Positions 9,006-19,547 are shown, counted from the first letter of the stretch. The stretch: 64,000 nt of DNA from Pseudomonas veronii (GCF_001439695.1 NZ_JYLL01000010.1:119500-183499); one strand, 5' to 3'. Program-made: numbers and translations. The notes: a model not told the origin generated them from the letters alone.

Positions 9006-10214
9006 TCAGACCTGTGCCATAAAGCGTTGGAGGACACGCTCTTTATCGAGAAAATCCGCGGCGTAGTTCAACGCCACCCTGTTGCGCACAGGCAATGCCA
9101 GCACCCGCTCGATCCCTGCATTCAGGGCGCTGACCGATTCGGGTTCGACCCGCACGGCAATGCCCGGATGCTCGTCGCACAGCCGGCCAAGGGTGGTGTC
9201 GGGGTCAGCGGTGATGATCGCATTGCCGCCGACGGCCAGAATATTGGTCAACTTGGAGGGCAATACCGAATCCGCCGCGCCGCGTTTCTGGATCACCAGG
9301 TGGACGTCCGCCGAGGCCAACAGCGCAGGCAAGTCTTCATAGGCCTGCAACGGGGCGAAGACCACGTTGTGCAGGCCCTCGCTGCGCGCGCGCTGCAGCA
9401 GGCGGGCCTGGCCGGCGCCCTGGCCGACGATCAGAAACACCAGCTCCGGGCGATGGACGTGAGCCTGGGCGGCATCGAGGATCAGTTCGAGCCCCTGCTT
9501 CTCGCCGATGTTGCCCGAGTACAACAGCACCCGCTTTCCCGCCGGCACGCCGAGCCGTTCCAGCAGCCCGCTGTTGCGCGGTACATCGAGGAAACGCTCG
9601 GTCTCCGACCAGTTGGGAAAGAACAGCAGGCGCTGCGCCTCGACGCCTTTGCCGGCCGCCTTCTCCAGCATGCCGCTGGATATCGTCGAGACCCGGTCAA
9701 AGCGCCGCAGCAAGCCGCGCTCCACGCCCCACGCGAGTCGCCGCAGTAACGGGCTGCCGCCCAGGCCCAGGCCGAACATCGCATCGACTTCATAATCCTG
9801 GATATGCAGCACGGACTTGGCGCCACACAGCCTGGCCAACAACAAGGCCTGGGGCGCGCAGAACAAGGTCGGCACCACCAGGATGACCAGGTCCGGCTTC
9901 CAGCGCAGTTGCCCCAGTACCGCCAGGCACGAGCTGGCGGAAAAGCTGATCAGGTGCAGCAAGCGCTTCAGCGCCGTGGGCTTGCGCGGCACGTACAACG
10001 GGCAGCGCACCACCGTCACGCCGTCGACCTGTTCGGTGCGAAAACGCCACGCCGAGTAGCCCTCGCCGACCTGCCATTGCGGGTAATACGGCGGCGCCGT
10101 GACTACCCGCACCGCGTGGCCCTTGCTGGCGAGCCAGCGCGCCTGTTCACCGCTGTACTTGCCGATGCCGGTCAGCTCGGGGCTGTAGTTGATGCCATAC
10201 AAAAGGATCTTCAT
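9006..10214 (-). CDS. wcaI: WcaI-like glycosyltransferase (GT4)
   Basis: A 402-residue GT-B fold transferase. The N-terminal motif LLYGINYSPELTGIGKY and the nucleotide-sugar half with YSGNIGEKQGLELILDAA match WcaI of colanic acid clusters. It would add a sugar, probably fucose, to the growing lipid-linked repeat; donor and acceptor cannot be read from sequence. The ATG at 10214 overlaps the fcl stop by one base (TAATG), which sets the start. The GDP-sugar genes on both sides support a GDP-sugar donor. Confidence 0.85.
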   Translation of the reverse strand: MKILLYGINYSPELTGIGKYSGEQARWLASKGHAVRVVTAPPYYPQWQVGEGYSAWRFRTEQVDGVTVVRCPLYVPRKPTALKRLLHLISFSASSCLAVLGQLRWKPDLVILVVPTLFCAPQALLLARLCGAKSVLHIQDYEVDAMFGLGLGGSPLLRRLAWGVERGLLRRFDRVSTISSGMLEKAAGKGVEAQRLLFFPNWSETERFLDVPRNSGLLERLGVPAGKRVLLYSGNIGEKQGLELILDAAQAHVHRPELVFLIVGQGAGQARLLQRARSEGLHNVVFAPLQAYEDLPALLASADVHLVIQKRGAADSVLPSKLTNILAVGGNAIITADPDTTLGRLCDEHPGIAVRVEPESVSALNAGIERVLALPVRNRVALNYAADFLDKERVLQRFMAQV

Positions 10215-11191
10215 TAATGGCCCCGAGGCTGTTCGAGGGCCGCGAGATACGCGTTGTAGGCATCGCGCAGCCCCTCCTCCAACGGCACGTAGGCTTCCCA
10301 GCCGAGGGCGTTGATACGGCTGACATCGAGCAACTTGCGCGGCGCACCGTCGGGTTTGCTGGTATCGAACCGCAAACGGCCCTTGAAGCCCGTGACCCGG
10401 GCCAGCGCCTCGGCCAGTTCGCGGATGGTGCAATCCACACCGGTGCCGACGTTGACGTGGGAACGCATGGGCTCGGTGTGTTCGCCATAGCCCTCCTGGC
10501 TGAGTTCCATCACATGCACGCTGGCGGCCGCCATGTCATCCACATGCAGGAACTCGCGCCGTGGCGCGCCGCTGCCCCAGATCAGCACTTCTTCGTCACC
10601 GCGCTGTACCGCCTCATGAAAACGGCGCAGCAAGCCGGCGATCACATGGCTGTTGTCCGGGTGGTAGTTGTCGCCCGGGCCGTACAGGTTGGTCGGCATC
10701 ACACTGCGGTAATCGCGCCCGTGCTGGCGGTTGTAGCTTTCGCACAACTTGATGCCGGCGATCTTGGCCACGGCGTAGGGTTCGTTGGTCGGTTCCAGCG
10801 AGCCGGCAAGCAGCGCCTGCTCGGTCATCGGCTGGGCGGCGAGCACCGGGTAGATGCACGACGATCCGAGGAACAACAACTTGAACACCCCATGAGTGTG
10901 GGCGGCGTGGATCACATTGGCCTGGATCATCAGGTTCTGGTAGATGAAATCGGCGGGGTACGTGGCGTTGGCGTGAATCCCACCGACCCTGGCCGCCGCC
11001 AGGTACACCTGGTCGACCCGTTGTTCGGCGAAATACGCGTGCACGGCCGCGGGGTCCAACAGGTCCAGTCGATCGCGGCCGGCGGTGAGGATCTGGGTAT
11101 AGCCCAAGGCCCAGAGGCGGCGCACGATGGCCGAGCCGACCATACCGCGATGGCCGGCGACAAAGATCCGTGCGTTCAGATCACGTGCCAT
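10214..11191 (-). CDS. fcl: GDP-L-fucose synthase (Fcl/WcaG)
   Basis: A 325-residue short-chain dehydrogenase (extended type). NADP-binding GHRGMVG is at residues 13-19, SSCIYP carries the catalytic Ser and YAVAK the Tyr-Lys pair. [17 protein letters not shown] and REFLHVDD are family hallmarks. It epimerises and reduces GDP-4-keto-6-deoxymannose to GDP-L-fucose. The ATG at 11191 lies 2 bases after the gmd stop. Together with gmd it shows that the polymer contains fucose or a closely related 6-deoxyhexose. Confidence 0.95.
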   Translation of the reverse strand: MARDLNARIFVAGHRGMVGSAIVRRLWALGYTQILTAGRDRLDLLDPAAVHAYFAEQRVDQVYLAAARVGGIHANATYPADFIYQNLMIQANVIHAAHTHGVFKLLFLGSSCIYPVLAAQPMTEQALLAGSLEPTNEPYAVAKIAGIKLCESYNRQHGRDYRSVMPTNLYGPGDNYHPDNSHVIAGLLRRFHEAVQRGDEEVLIWGSGAPRREFLHVDDMAAASVHVMELSQEGYGEHTEPMRSHVNVGTGVDCTIRELAEALARVTGFKGRLRFDTSKPDGAPRKLLDVSRINALGWEAYVPLEEGLRDAYNAYLAALEQPRGH

Positions 11192-11193
11192 GC

Positions 11194-12315
11194 TCAGTTC
11201 TCCACGGCAATCGGCGCATCGTGGCCGTGCAGGCGCAGCAACGCGTGGCGCCGCGCGATTTGCAGGTCTTCGCGGACCATCTCCGCACACATCTGCTGGG
11301 CGCTGATTTCCGGCACCCAGCCCAGCTTCTGCTTGGCCTTGGACGGGTCGCCCAACAGCGTCTCGACTTCCGCCGGGCGGAAGTAACGCGGGTCCACCCG
11401 CACAATCACGTCACCCACCAGCATGCCGGGCGCCAGGTCGCCGTCGATGTGCTCGACCACCCCGACTTCCTCCACGCCCTCGCCGACAAAGCGCAAGCGC
11501 AGCCCCAGTTCCGCCGCCGACCAGCGAATGAAATCGCGCACCGAATACTGCACCCCGGTGGCAATCACGAAGTCTTCGGGGCTGTCCTGCTGCAGCATCA
11601 TCCACTGCATGCGAACGTAGTCCTTGGCATGGCCCCAGTCGCGCAAGGCGTCCATATTGCCCATGTACAGGCATTGCTCCAGGCCCAGGGCGATGTTGGT
11701 CAAGGCGCGGGTGATCTTGCGGGTGACGAAGGTTTCGCCACGACGGGGCGACTCGTGGTTGAACAGGATGCCGTTGCAGGCATACAGCCCGTAGGCTTCG
11801 CGGAAATTCACGGTGATCCAGTAGGCATACAGCTTGGCCACGGCATAGGGCGAGCGCGGATAGAACGGCGTGGTTTCCTTTTGCGGGGTTTCCTGCACCA
11901 GCCCGTACAACTCGGACGTGGAGGCCTGGTAGAAGCGGGTCTTCTTTTCCAGGCCAAGCAGACGGATGGCCTCGAGGATGCGCAAGGTGCCGAGGGCGTC
12001 TACGTCGGCGGTGTATTCCGGCGAATCGAAGCTGACGGCCACGTGGGATTGGGCGCCGAGGTTATAGATCTCGTCCGGCTGGATCTGCTGGATGATGCGC
12101 GTCAGGTTGGACGAATCCGCCAGGTCGCCATAATGCAGGATCAGGTTTTTATGCAGGGCTTGGGGGTCTTGGTAAATGTGATCGATGCGCTGGGTATTGA
12201 ACGACGAAGAGCGGCGTTTCAAGCCATGCACGACGTAGCCTTTTTCCAGCAACAGTTCCGCCAGGTAAGAACCATCCTGCCCGGTAATCCCGGTAATAAG
12301 CGCGACTTTTTTCAT
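11194..12315 (-). CDS. gmd: GDP-mannose 4,6-dehydratase (Gmd)
   Basis: A 373-residue enzyme with the N-terminal signature [36 protein letters not shown] and the catalytic [10 protein letters not shown] block. It converts GDP-mannose to GDP-4-keto-6-deoxymannose, the Fcl substrate. Length and motifs match the family over its whole span. It is separated from the upstream GT2 gene by 69 bases, a somewhat larger gap than elsewhere in the operon. Confidence 0.96.
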   Translation of the reverse strand: MKKVALITGITGQDGSYLAELLLEKGYVVHGLKRRSSSFNTQRIDHIYQDPQALHKNLILHYGDLADSSNLTRIIQQIQPDEIYNLGAQSHVAVSFDSPEYTADVDALGTLRILEAIRLLGLEKKTRFYQASTSELYGLVQETPQKETTPFYPRSPYAVAKLYAYWITVNFREAYGLYACNGILFNHESPRRGETFVTRKITRALTNIALGLEQCLYMGNMDALRDWGHAKDYVRMQWMMLQQDSPEDFVIATGVQYSVRDFIRWSAAELGLRLRFVGEGVEEVGVVEHIDGDLAPGMLVGDVIVRVDPRYFRPAEVETLLGDPSKAKQKLGWVPEISAQQMCAEMVREDLQIARRHALLRLHGHDAPIAVEN

Positions 12316-12384
12316 GTCTATCTCCCAAATAATAGGCGAGCGAAGGCCGACACCCGAACTTGGGTGTTTGTTAAAAACGGTCAG

Positions 12385-13320
12385 TTATTTCGGTATGGGC
12401 AGCGTCAAGTTATGTCCGGTCAACTTTGAAAGTTCGCGGACGATTGAGTCCTTATCGTCTAAGTGAGCGATCGCGGTTTCCAGTTCAAGCACCTTGGCGC
12501 CCACCAGAAAGCGGTACCAGTAACCTTGCAGCAAGTGATAAACCAGGCCGCTGCGGCCATCGAGAAAACCCAGTTGAACGATGTAGCGCCAGAGGAAGTA
12601 CGCCGTCGAACTCAAGGTAAACGGCACGCGGTTATACACCCGGTTTTTAACCAGGCGCTTGAGCTTGGCCTGGAACGAACTGTGGCCCTCATTCAATTCA
12701 TGGCGCACCGCAAACAACCCCAGGCGCGAGTTGATGATCTCAATCGCTTCACGGGTCGCGTACTGGTTGTGCTTGTGGGTGAAGAACGTCAAGTCGTGCA
12801 GGTTGTGATCGGCAAACCCGCCCTCCAGGGTGATGGTGCGACCCTCGGCCACCGAGATGTGCTCGTCCATCCAGCGATCTTCGATGCGCCCCTGCCCCGT
12901 GCGCCACAGCCGCAGCATCTTCAACGGGTAGCGGCCGCCATGGCGCACCCAGCGGCCCATGAAAATATGCTTGCGCTTGAAGTTGATGCCGGTGATGCCC
13001 TGGTCCAGCGTCGGCAGCCGCGTGTTGATCTGCGCCGCCAGGTCGGCCTCAATGATTTCATCGGCATCCAGGCGCATCGTCCAGTTACCGGTGATCGGCA
13101 AATTATCCAGCGCCCACTGGAACTGCTTGGCCTGGTTGACGAACGCGTGCTGCACCACCAGGGCGCCGTGGCGCCGGGCGATCTCGCAGGTGTCGTCGCT
13201 GGAGAACGAGTCGACCACCAGCACTTCGTCGCTGAAGGCGCGCACCGACTCGATCGCGCGGGCGATATGCAGGCTTTCGTTGTAGGTGAGGATGATCACA
13301 CTGACGGTTTCGCGTTTCAT
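12385..13320 (-). CDS. Family 2 glycosyltransferase (WaaE/KdtX-like)
   Basis: A 311-residue GT2 enzyme. The fold starts VSVIILTYNES, with VVDSFSSDDT for nucleotide binding and RLDADE as the metal-binding DxD-type motif. The C-terminal part (NRVPFTLSSTAYFLWRY) predicts a membrane-associated helix region as in WaaE-type transferases. The ATG at 13320 is preferred over GTG 13329. It probably adds one sugar of the repeat unit on the cytoplasmic face; donor and linkage are unknown. It lies between gmd and the wcaF-like acetyltransferase. Confidence 0.85.
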   Translation of the reverse strand: MKRETVSVIILTYNESLHIARAIESVRAFSDEVLVVDSFSSDDTCEIARRHGALVVQHAFVNQAKQFQWALDNLPITGNWTMRLDADEIIEADLAAQINTRLPTLDQGITGINFKRKHIFMGRWVRHGGRYPLKMLRLWRTGQGRIEDRWMDEHISVAEGRTITLEGGFADHNLHDLTFFTHKHNQYATREAIEIINSRLGLFAVRHELNEGHSSFQAKLKRLVKNRVYNRVPFTLSSTAYFLWRYIVQLGFLDGRSGLVYHLLQGYWYRFLVGAKVLELETAIAHLDDKDSIVRELSKLTGHNLTLPIPK

Positions 13321-13362
13321 GTCAGCCACCGTGCAGGTGAGGCAGGTTATGCGGTGCGGTCA

Positions 13363-13950
13363 TCAGGCTTGACTCCCTTGTCGTGGTGCAGGCTCTTGCA
13401 GATGCTGGGTACGCTGGCCGATAAGCCGGGTCGGATGCCCGGCATGCACGGTCCACGCTTGCGCGATGTTTTTGATGACGAGCGCGCGGGCGCCCACGAC
13501 GACGCCATCGGCAATACACACGCCCAGCGTGATAAAGGCATCGGCACACACCCATACGTGCTCTCCGAGCACGATCGGTTTGGCGTAGAGTTGAAAGTTG
13601 CGACTGTTGTAGTCATGCGACCCGCCGCACAAATGCGCGCCCTGGGAAATCACGCTGTAACGCCCGATAGAAATCAGCGCCATGTTGTAAATATTGGTGT
13701 CATCGGCAATGCCGACATGGTCACCCAGCTCGAGATTCCACGGCGCCCACACTTTGGCCCGCGGATAAACATGCACACCCTTGCCCAGGCGCGCGCCGAA
13801 CAGCCTCAACAGAAACGCCCTCCACCCATGAAAGGGACGCGGGCTGGTACGGAATAGCAGCACATAGACCGTGTTCCACAGCTGCCGCCGCAACCGATGG
13901 GACAATGAAAATGAAGCGGCGCGATACGGATCATTGCCTTGGAGAATCAT
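13363..13950 (-). CDS. WcaF-like colanic acid acetyltransferase (hexapeptide repeat)
   Basis: A 195-residue left-handed beta-helix acyltransferase. Hexapeptide repeats run from about residue 70 (LGKGVHVYPRAKVW, LELGDHVGIADDTNIYN) to the C-terminus, with the catalytic-type His in CGGSHDY. The short hydrophobic N-terminal LRRQLWNTVYVLLF is typical of WcaF. It probably O-acetylates a sugar of the repeat. The start ATG overlaps the preceding glycosyltransferase stop (ATGA), so the two are coupled. Confidence 0.85.
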   Translation of the reverse strand: MILQGNDPYRAASFSLSHRLRRQLWNTVYVLLFRTSPRPFHGWRAFLLRLFGARLGKGVHVYPRAKVWAPWNLELGDHVGIADDTNIYNMALISIGRYSVISQGAHLCGGSHDYNSRNFQLYAKPIVLGEHVWVCADAFITLGVCIADGVVVGARALVIKNIAQAWTVHAGHPTRLIGQRTQHLQEPAPRQGSQA

Positions 13951-15107
13951 GCAAGGCACTCCCGCACGATCTCCAGCAAACGCTGCGCGCCGCGTTGGAT
14001 ATGAAAGCGCTCGGTAAAACAGCGGCGGGCGCGCCCGGACATGTCCGCATACTGCTGCGGGTCGAGCCGCAACCAACGGCGCAGGTTATGCACGGCGCCC
14101 AGCACCGTGTCGTCGCTCACAAAGCCAACCGCGTCGGCTTCGATTTCGCGCCAGATGTTGACCTTGTTGCTGATCAGCACCGGTTTGCCGCAGGCCAGCG
14201 CCTCCGCCACGACCACGCCGAAATTCTCCTGATGGGACGGCAGGCAAAACACCTCGGCGGCGTAAAAGGCGCCCCATTTCGCGGCGCCCTGCAACATGCC
14301 CGGCCACGTCACGCGGTCGGCGATCCCCAGTTCCACGGCCTGCGCCTGCAGCGCCTGCACCCAGCCGCCTTGATCGGGCCCGGCCATGACCAGGTGCAAG
14401 CGTTCGTCTTCGCCAGCCACTTGGGCAAAGGCTTGCAGCAGGTGGTCGCAGCCCTTTTTTTCGTGGATGCGGCTCAGGAACAACAGCACCCGTTTGCCCT
14501 TCAACACCGGATGCTCATCAACAAAGCGCTGCGCCAGCGCTGCACCGCCCGCCGGCGGGCTGGAGGTGCCATAGGCGGTGACCGTCTCTTTGGCGCGGTA
14601 CAGCCAAAATGACTCGCGCGCACGGATTTTCTCTTCTTCACTGGTAAACACCACGCGCTGGGCATCCCTCAATACGCGGTATTCACCCCATGGCCAGTAC
14701 AGCCATTTCTTCAAATGCTTGAGCGGATATGCGTGCTTGAACCAGGGGTCGAGCATGCCATGGGTATAAACGATGTAAGGCCGCCCCAACTTGTGCAGGA
14801 CCTGGCGCGCAATAAACCCGTGGTACTGCCACAAACCGTTGACGATAAAAAAATCGTAGTCACTGGCGTGTTGTTCCAGCCATTGGCGGATCCTGGCGTT
14901 TACGCCATACCCAAACAGGCTCGGCCCCATGAAGTGAACGGTTCCCGGGTAGTCGACGGCGAAGTCCGCATCCAGCGTCAAGACATCCACGAGATGCCCG
15001 TTCTGCTGGAGAATCTTGTCGATTTCGCGGGCAGCGTTGATGGGGCCGCCCTTTTCCGGTTTAACCGAAGAGATGATTCTTAATAACTTCAAGTGCTGTC
15101 CGCTCAT
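13947..15107 (-). CDS. Family 4 glycosyltransferase
   Basis: A 386-residue GT-B transferase. The N-terminal half opens with IISSVKPEKGGPINAARE. The C-terminal GT4 domain has LLFLSRIHEKKGCDHLLQAF and the E-x7-E motif region PSHQENFGVVVAEALACG. It transfers an activated sugar to the lipid-linked intermediate; specificity is unknown. ATG 15107 is chosen over an upstream TTG (15143) that would overlap wzy. It ends with an ATGA overlap into the wcaF-like gene. Confidence 0.87.
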   Translation of the reverse strand: MSGQHLKLLRIISSVKPEKGGPINAAREIDKILQQNGHLVDVLTLDADFAVDYPGTVHFMGPSLFGYGVNARIRQWLEQHASDYDFFIVNGLWQYHGFIARQVLHKLGRPYIVYTHGMLDPWFKHAYPLKHLKKWLYWPWGEYRVLRDAQRVVFTSEEEKIRARESFWLYRAKETVTAYGTSSPPAGGAALAQRFVDEHPVLKGKRVLLFLSRIHEKKGCDHLLQAFAQVAGEDERLHLVMAGPDQGGWVQALQAQAVELGIADRVTWPGMLQGAAKWGAFYAAEVFCLPSHQENFGVVVAEALACGKPVLISNKVNIWREIEADAVGFVSDDTVLGAVHNLRRWLRLDPQQYADMSGRARRCFTERFHIQRGAQRLLEIVRECLA

Positions 15108-15120
15108 CCGTTGAATTGAT

Positions 15121-16443
15121 TCAAGTCTTCTTGCAAGCGGCAAGAATCAGGCAGGCGTAGAACACGCCAAAGGCCAGGAACGTGCCCTGCATGGTCATGA
15201 CCCCATTGAATAAAATCGGCGCCAGGAAACCGCACAGCAGCAGTGGAACGCCGGTGCCCTGCCTGATCAGCGCTTTATAGGCTTTGAGCAGTAACCAGAT
15301 CAGCAAGAAGATCCTGAACAGGATAAAGAGCGCCCCGATGGGAAGGCCCAGTTCCAGGATGATCCGCGACCATTCATCTTCGGCCAGCAAAAACCCCGCG
15401 CCTTGCTCGCGCCCCGCGCGCAATATCGCCGAGGCGGCATTCGTACCCGAGCCGATGCCGTGTCCCCAGAGCGGTGCATCGTCGATCACGCGAGTGAACG
15501 CATACAGACTGGAGAATGCCCGGGTCACCGGCGAACCTTCACTGGCGACGGCACTCCGGTTGCGTTCGACGAGAATCTGGTAACTGTCGGACGACATGAA
15601 AATCAGCAGGCTGACAAACAGTGCCGCCACCAGGAAAAACAGCGACAACAGGTTTCTTTGCGATTTCTTGATCAAGGCGACCATCAAGGCCGCCAACAGC
15701 ACGATGGCGGCATACGCATAGATGGCCCGCGATCCGGTCAAGAAACACATCACCGCCACCGAGATGGCCGACACCGGGAACAACAGGTATCGCCCGGCGA
15801 ACACTGCGCGGAACAAGGCCCGGTCGAAAATCGCCGCCACCAGGAAAGCAAAGCAGGCAGACACGTAAACAACGTGCCCGGCGGTGAACGTGAACGTCCC
15901 ATACGGCCGGACAACCCCGTCGGCGATCATGAAAATGAAGTCATCGTCCCCAATGCCTTTATTGACGAAGGCTTGCGGCCCGGACGAATACTGCATGACC
16001 ACCAGCACGCTGATGGGAATCGCCGCAAACAGCGTGATCCGGGCAAAACGGTAGACATCGGCCAACTGCAGGGTTTTTCCGGCAACGAATATCAGGGGGA
16101 AATACAGCAAGTAGTTCCTGACGCCATAGCCGTAGATGATCAGCCCTTCAGGGCTGCTCAACAAAAATGCGGAGACCAGAACAAAGAACACCACCAACAA
16201 CATGACGAAGTACGCCGACAGCAGGTTCTTGGAAAAAAAGCCGAACCTGAACGCGTACCAATAGATATAGAGAACGATCGGATCCTTGATGAAATAGATG
16301 GCCGAGCTCAGGCCCGGCAGCAGCCACTTGCGCAAAACCCCTTCAAACAAAATGAACAGATAGATCAGGACAAACGCACTGACCACGCGCTTTCTGTAAC
16401 GCTCCTTCAGGCTGGACAGCTCAGGGTTGGCCAAGGATTGCAT
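15121..16443 (-). CDS. wzy: O-antigen/capsule polymerase (Wzy-like)
   Basis: A 440-residue polytopic membrane protein with about ten hydrophobic segments. The periplasmic loop (about residues 280-345) holds the WGHGIGSGTN motif, which is typical of the Wzy_C/O-antigen ligase superfamily. It would join repeat units on the periplasmic face. Wzy proteins are poorly conserved, so the call rests on topology, this motif and its place between glycosyltransferase genes in a locus that also has Wzx and Wzc. It overlaps the next gene upstream by 23 bases. Confidence 0.8.
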   Translation of the reverse strand: MQSLANPELSSLKERYRKRVVSAFVLIYLFILFEGVLRKWLLPGLSSAIYFIKDPIVLYIYWYAFRFGFFSKNLLSAYFVMLLVVFFVLVSAFLLSSPEGLIIYGYGVRNYLLYFPLIFVAGKTLQLADVYRFARITLFAAIPISVLVVMQYSSGPQAFVNKGIGDDDFIFMIADGVVRPYGTFTFTAGHVVYVSACFAFLVAAIFDRALFRAVFAGRYLLFPVSAISVAVMCFLTGSRAIYAYAAIVLLAALMVALIKKSQRNLLSLFFLVAALFVSLLIFMSSDSYQILVERNRSAVASEGSPVTRAFSSLYAFTRVIDDAPLWGHGIGSGTNAASAILRAGREQGAGFLLAEDEWSRIILELGLPIGALFILFRIFLLIWLLLKAYKALIRQGTGVPLLLCGFLAPILFNGVMTMQGTFLAFGVFYACLILAACKKT

Positions 16444-17653
16444 CCAGCACCTCCTTGGCGTAGGTGTCCCAGGTCGTCCTACCTGCCGAGAACACCGCGT
16501 TGTGCTTCAGCGCACTGAGTTTTTCACTGTCATCGGCCAGCTCGACCAGACGGGCAGCAATGGCCTCGGCGGAACGGATCGGCACCACATACCCGTTGAA
16601 ACCGTCGATGATCAAATCCGCCGCGCCACAATTCTGCGAAACGATGACCGCCGTCCCCGTGGACAGTGCCTCGCCCACCACCAGGCCGAACGCTTCGGCG
16701 AGTGAAGGCAAGACCAGCACGTCGGCCGCCAGCAATTGGCGGATGACCTGATCGTGGGGCGCCGAACTGAGCCAGCGATACTTCTTCAGCTCGCTATTGA
16801 GCGCCTGGTTACGCCCATTGGCATAGTCGGCACCGATGACGGTGACATCCAGGGCAACGCTGCCCGACGCGATCTTCAGCGCCTCGAAAAAATACGAGAT
16901 GCCCTTCTGCTGGGTCAGCGCACCGACAAAAATCACTTTGAGCGGCCCCCCGGCCCGGACATTCACCTCTTTGTGGACCATCGGTGCGGGTGCGCCATAG
17001 GGGGTCACCGCAACTTTTTGGTGGGCGATGCCGGATTCACCCAGGGTGCGTTTGGCAAACGTGCTGGCCACGATGATCCGATCCGCCAACGCCAGTTCGG
17101 CGGTCTGCTTGCGAATGGTGGTTTCGCTGAGGTTGGGAATGCTCGCCCGCCACGCGGGGTTCGCTTCACGCTCATGGTCCAGCATCCCGCACGCGTAGGA
17201 AATGGAGCCGAAGGCCGCCTCATAATTGAGCGTGATCCCGCCAACCGCCTTGGCGGCGGTGAACAGGGCCTTGCACTTGCCGTCATAACCGTACACTTGG
17301 CTGGGTTTGCGCGCGGTGTTGTACAAGAACTGCGCGCTGGCCCGATCAATGTGTTCGTACACATTTTCCGGGCAGAACATCCCAATGTTGCGCTGCGTAA
17401 GGCTGTACCACTTCAACTTGTCACAGAGCACGCGAGGCACATCGTAGCGCGGGTAGCTGTGCAGCAACGCACCGTCGACCATGTCGAACGTGCGCCGCAG
17501 GCACTCTTTGCCGACGACCGGAAGACGGCAAAGCCAAGAGTCTTTATGCAACGCCAGCGAGCTATGGAACGAATGCAGCAAGCGCCGTTGATTCAACGCA
17601 CCCAACAGCGCGCGAACGTTTTGATTACCCACCGGATGAGCGACCAGGATCAT
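16421..17653 (-). CDS. Family 4 glycosyltransferase
   Basis: A 410-residue GT-B transferase. The first half is divergent (MILVAHPVGNQNVRALLGAL). The second has the GT4 pattern KVIFVGALTQQKGISYFFEAL and PSLAEAFGLVVGEALSTG with the E-x7-E motif. It is likely to add one sugar of the repeat unit. The ATG at 17653 directly follows the stop of the upstream acetyltransferase. Donor sugar cannot be assigned. Confidence 0.85.
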   Translation of the reverse strand: MILVAHPVGNQNVRALLGALNQRRLLHSFHSSLALHKDSWLCRLPVVGKECLRRTFDMVDGALLHSYPRYDVPRVLCDKLKWYSLTQRNIGMFCPENVYEHIDRASAQFLYNTARKPSQVYGYDGKCKALFTAAKAVGGITLNYEAAFGSISYACGMLDHEREANPAWRASIPNLSETTIRKQTAELALADRIIVASTFAKRTLGESGIAHQKVAVTPYGAPAPMVHKEVNVRAGGPLKVIFVGALTQQKGISYFFEALKIASGSVALDVTVIGADYANGRNQALNSELKKYRWLSSAPHDQVIRQLLAADVLVLPSLAEAFGLVVGEALSTGTAVIVSQNCGAADLIIDGFNGYVVPIRSAEAIAARLVELADDSEKLSALKHNAVFSAGRTTWDTYAKEVLDAILGQP

Positions 17654-17654
17654 C

Positions 17655-18248
17655 TTATTTACCCATCCAGGCTTCAACCACGGCACTCGACCTGACCGGG
17701 CTGTAGGTGAACGCGCACTCGGCGCGACGTTTGATCGCGACCGCCGGGTTACCCGCGACGATCGTGAAAGGCGCTACATCGCGGGCAACGACACTGCCCG
17801 CACCGACCACGGCGCCTTCACCGATGGTCACCCCCGGCAAGATGATCGCGCCCGTGGCAATCCATGCGTAATCGCCAATCACCACCGGCGCGACCTTCAA
17901 CTGCCAAGCGGGATCGTCCACGCCGTGCGTGCCCGTCAGGATTCGTACACCGTCATTGATCGCAACATGCCCGCCAACCTTCACGGGGGCGTGCAATTGG
18001 ATAAACGTGCGCTTGCCGATAAAACTGCCCGCGCCGATGCTGAAACGGCCAACGGCGCCTTCAAACTCCGCATCGTTGATCATCACCAGCGCACCGATAG
18101 TCGCGCCCTGTCGGCGCAGCCGGCACTGGCGGTGGTTGGCCTGGAGCAATCGGCTGAGCAGCAGCGCGCGCTTGGCCAGGTATTTCAACCCGACGAGCTT
18201 GAACGGGCTCACCTTCAGCCGGTGCTGGAACAGGTAATTAATTAACAC
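17655..18248 (-). CDS. Hexapeptide-repeat acetyltransferase
   Basis: A 197-residue left-handed beta-helix protein. Repeats run from VGRFSIGAGSFIG through IGDYAWIATGAIILPGVTIGEGAVVGAGSVV; the His in GTHGVDD is a plausible catalytic base. It is the second acetyltransferase in the locus, so the polymer may carry two acetyl groups or be modified on two sugars. I chose the GTG at 18248, which overlaps the wzx stop by 11 bases, because the in-frame sequence upstream of it is an out-of-frame reading of wzx. Confidence 0.8.
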   Translation of the reverse strand: MLINYLFQHRLKVSPFKLVGLKYLAKRALLLSRLLQANHRQCRLRRQGATIGALVMINDAEFEGAVGRFSIGAGSFIGKRTFIQLHAPVKVGGHVAINDGVRILTGTHGVDDPAWQLKVAPVVIGDYAWIATGAIILPGVTIGEGAVVGAGSVVARDVAPFTIVAGNPAVAIKRRAECAFTYSPVRSSAVVEAWMGK

Positions 18249-19539
18249 GGGCCATCCTCTGTTCAAGACGATAAAACCCGCGTTTGGCAAAGCAGAACAA
18301 CACCCCTTCCGTGGCCACCAGCACATAACAGACACCCAGCAGTCCGAAGTCTTGAGCCAGGCAAAAAACCGCGAGCACACTGACCATCGACACCAACATG
18401 AACACCACTGCAAACGCCGAGTAGGAAGCGGTTGCCATCATGGCCACCCAGTACACCTGCCACGCCACATGCGTCAGTGCGCCGACAATCAGTACCAGCA
18501 TGACGGTTGCCGAGTAATCCGCCTTTCTGCCCGACCAGACATCGAATATCGACCCGCCGAATACCACGATCAGCGCACCCATCACACAGGCAATGGGCAG
18601 TGAAAACCTCAGCGCATAACGAATCATTTTCCTGACCAACTGGTTGTCACCGACGGAGAATGCATAAGAGATTTCCGGCCAGATCGACTGATTCACCACC
18701 GTGGAAAACTGCACCAACACCCTTGAGATCGTTCGGTAAAGACCGAATATCGCGGCATGGGCCGGTGACAGCAGTATCGACAACAAAATCGTCAGCCCTT
18801 GAACATTCAGCGCCAGCCCGATCGGAAAGGCCAAAGACGCCAGCGAGGGTCTGATCAAGGTGATGAACGCCCGCTTCCCGACCACCGAAGGATCGAAGCG
18901 CAAGCTGATGCCCAGCCGATCGGCCAGCAGATTCTTGACCACAATTCCGCTCGAACGGACGATCAACAGCGCCAGGCTGGTGGCAACCAGGCTATGGGTG
19001 AGATACGCGCACAGTAAGGCGGCCGACCATTCCAGCATCCTGATCACATTCATGATGAAGGACGACAAAGGCAGCGCCTTGGATGCGCGGTAACGTATCG
19101 AAACCATGTTGGTCAGCAGGCACAGCAACGAATACCCAGTCAACGCCGAGAGGATCAATACCCCATCGCCGCTCCGGATGGACTTGAGATTGAGCAGGCT
19201 GAACAGGTCGAAAAACGCCAGAGAGCCAACAGCCAGCAATAACACGCTAACCCCCACCAACAGTAAAAACGCAAAGCTGGTGCTGTAGACCGCACTGGCA
19301 ACCTTCAACCGGCCTCGCTCATGCCATATCACCACCTTGCTCGAGGCGGCGGTGGTAACCCCCAGGTCGGACAACGCCAGGTAGGTGGGGATCGCAGACA
19401 GCACGACCCATTCACTGTAGGCGCCAAACCCCCAACTGGCGATCAGGACCGGGACACTCACCAGTTGGATCAGCAGATTGACCACCTGACCAAACGAGTT
19501 GGCGCCAATGCCGTTGACGACTCTTTTAAGCACACTCAT
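18238..19539 (-). CDS. wzx: Repeat-unit flippase (Wzx-like, MOP/PST superfamily)
   Basis: A 433-residue protein with about twelve hydrophobic segments and the N-terminal pattern RVVNGIGANSFGQVVNLLIQL typical of PST-type flippases. It would move undecaprenyl-linked repeat units to the periplasmic side for Wzy. It begins 8 bases after the ugd gene in transcription order of the operon. The level of conservation in this family is low; topology and context carry the call. Confidence 0.85.
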   Translation of the reverse strand: MSVLKRVVNGIGANSFGQVVNLLIQLVSVPVLIASWGFGAYSEWVVLSAIPTYLALSDLGVTTAASSKVVIWHERGRLKVASAVYSTSFAFLLLVGVSVLLLAVGSLAFFDLFSLLNLKSIRSGDGVLILSALTGYSLLCLLTNMVSIRYRASKALPLSSFIMNVIRMLEWSAALLCAYLTHSLVATSLALLIVRSSGIVVKNLLADRLGISLRFDPSVVGKRAFITLIRPSLASLAFPIGLALNVQGLTILLSILLSPAHAAIFGLYRTISRVLVQFSTVVNQSIWPEISYAFSVGDNQLVRKMIRYALRFSLPIACVMGALIVVFGGSIFDVWSGRKADYSATVMLVLIVGALTHVAWQVYWVAMMATASYSAFAVVFMLVSMVSVLAVFCLAQDFGLLGVCYVLVATEGVLFCFAKRGFYRLEQRMARVN

Positions 19540-19547
19540 GGGAGGAC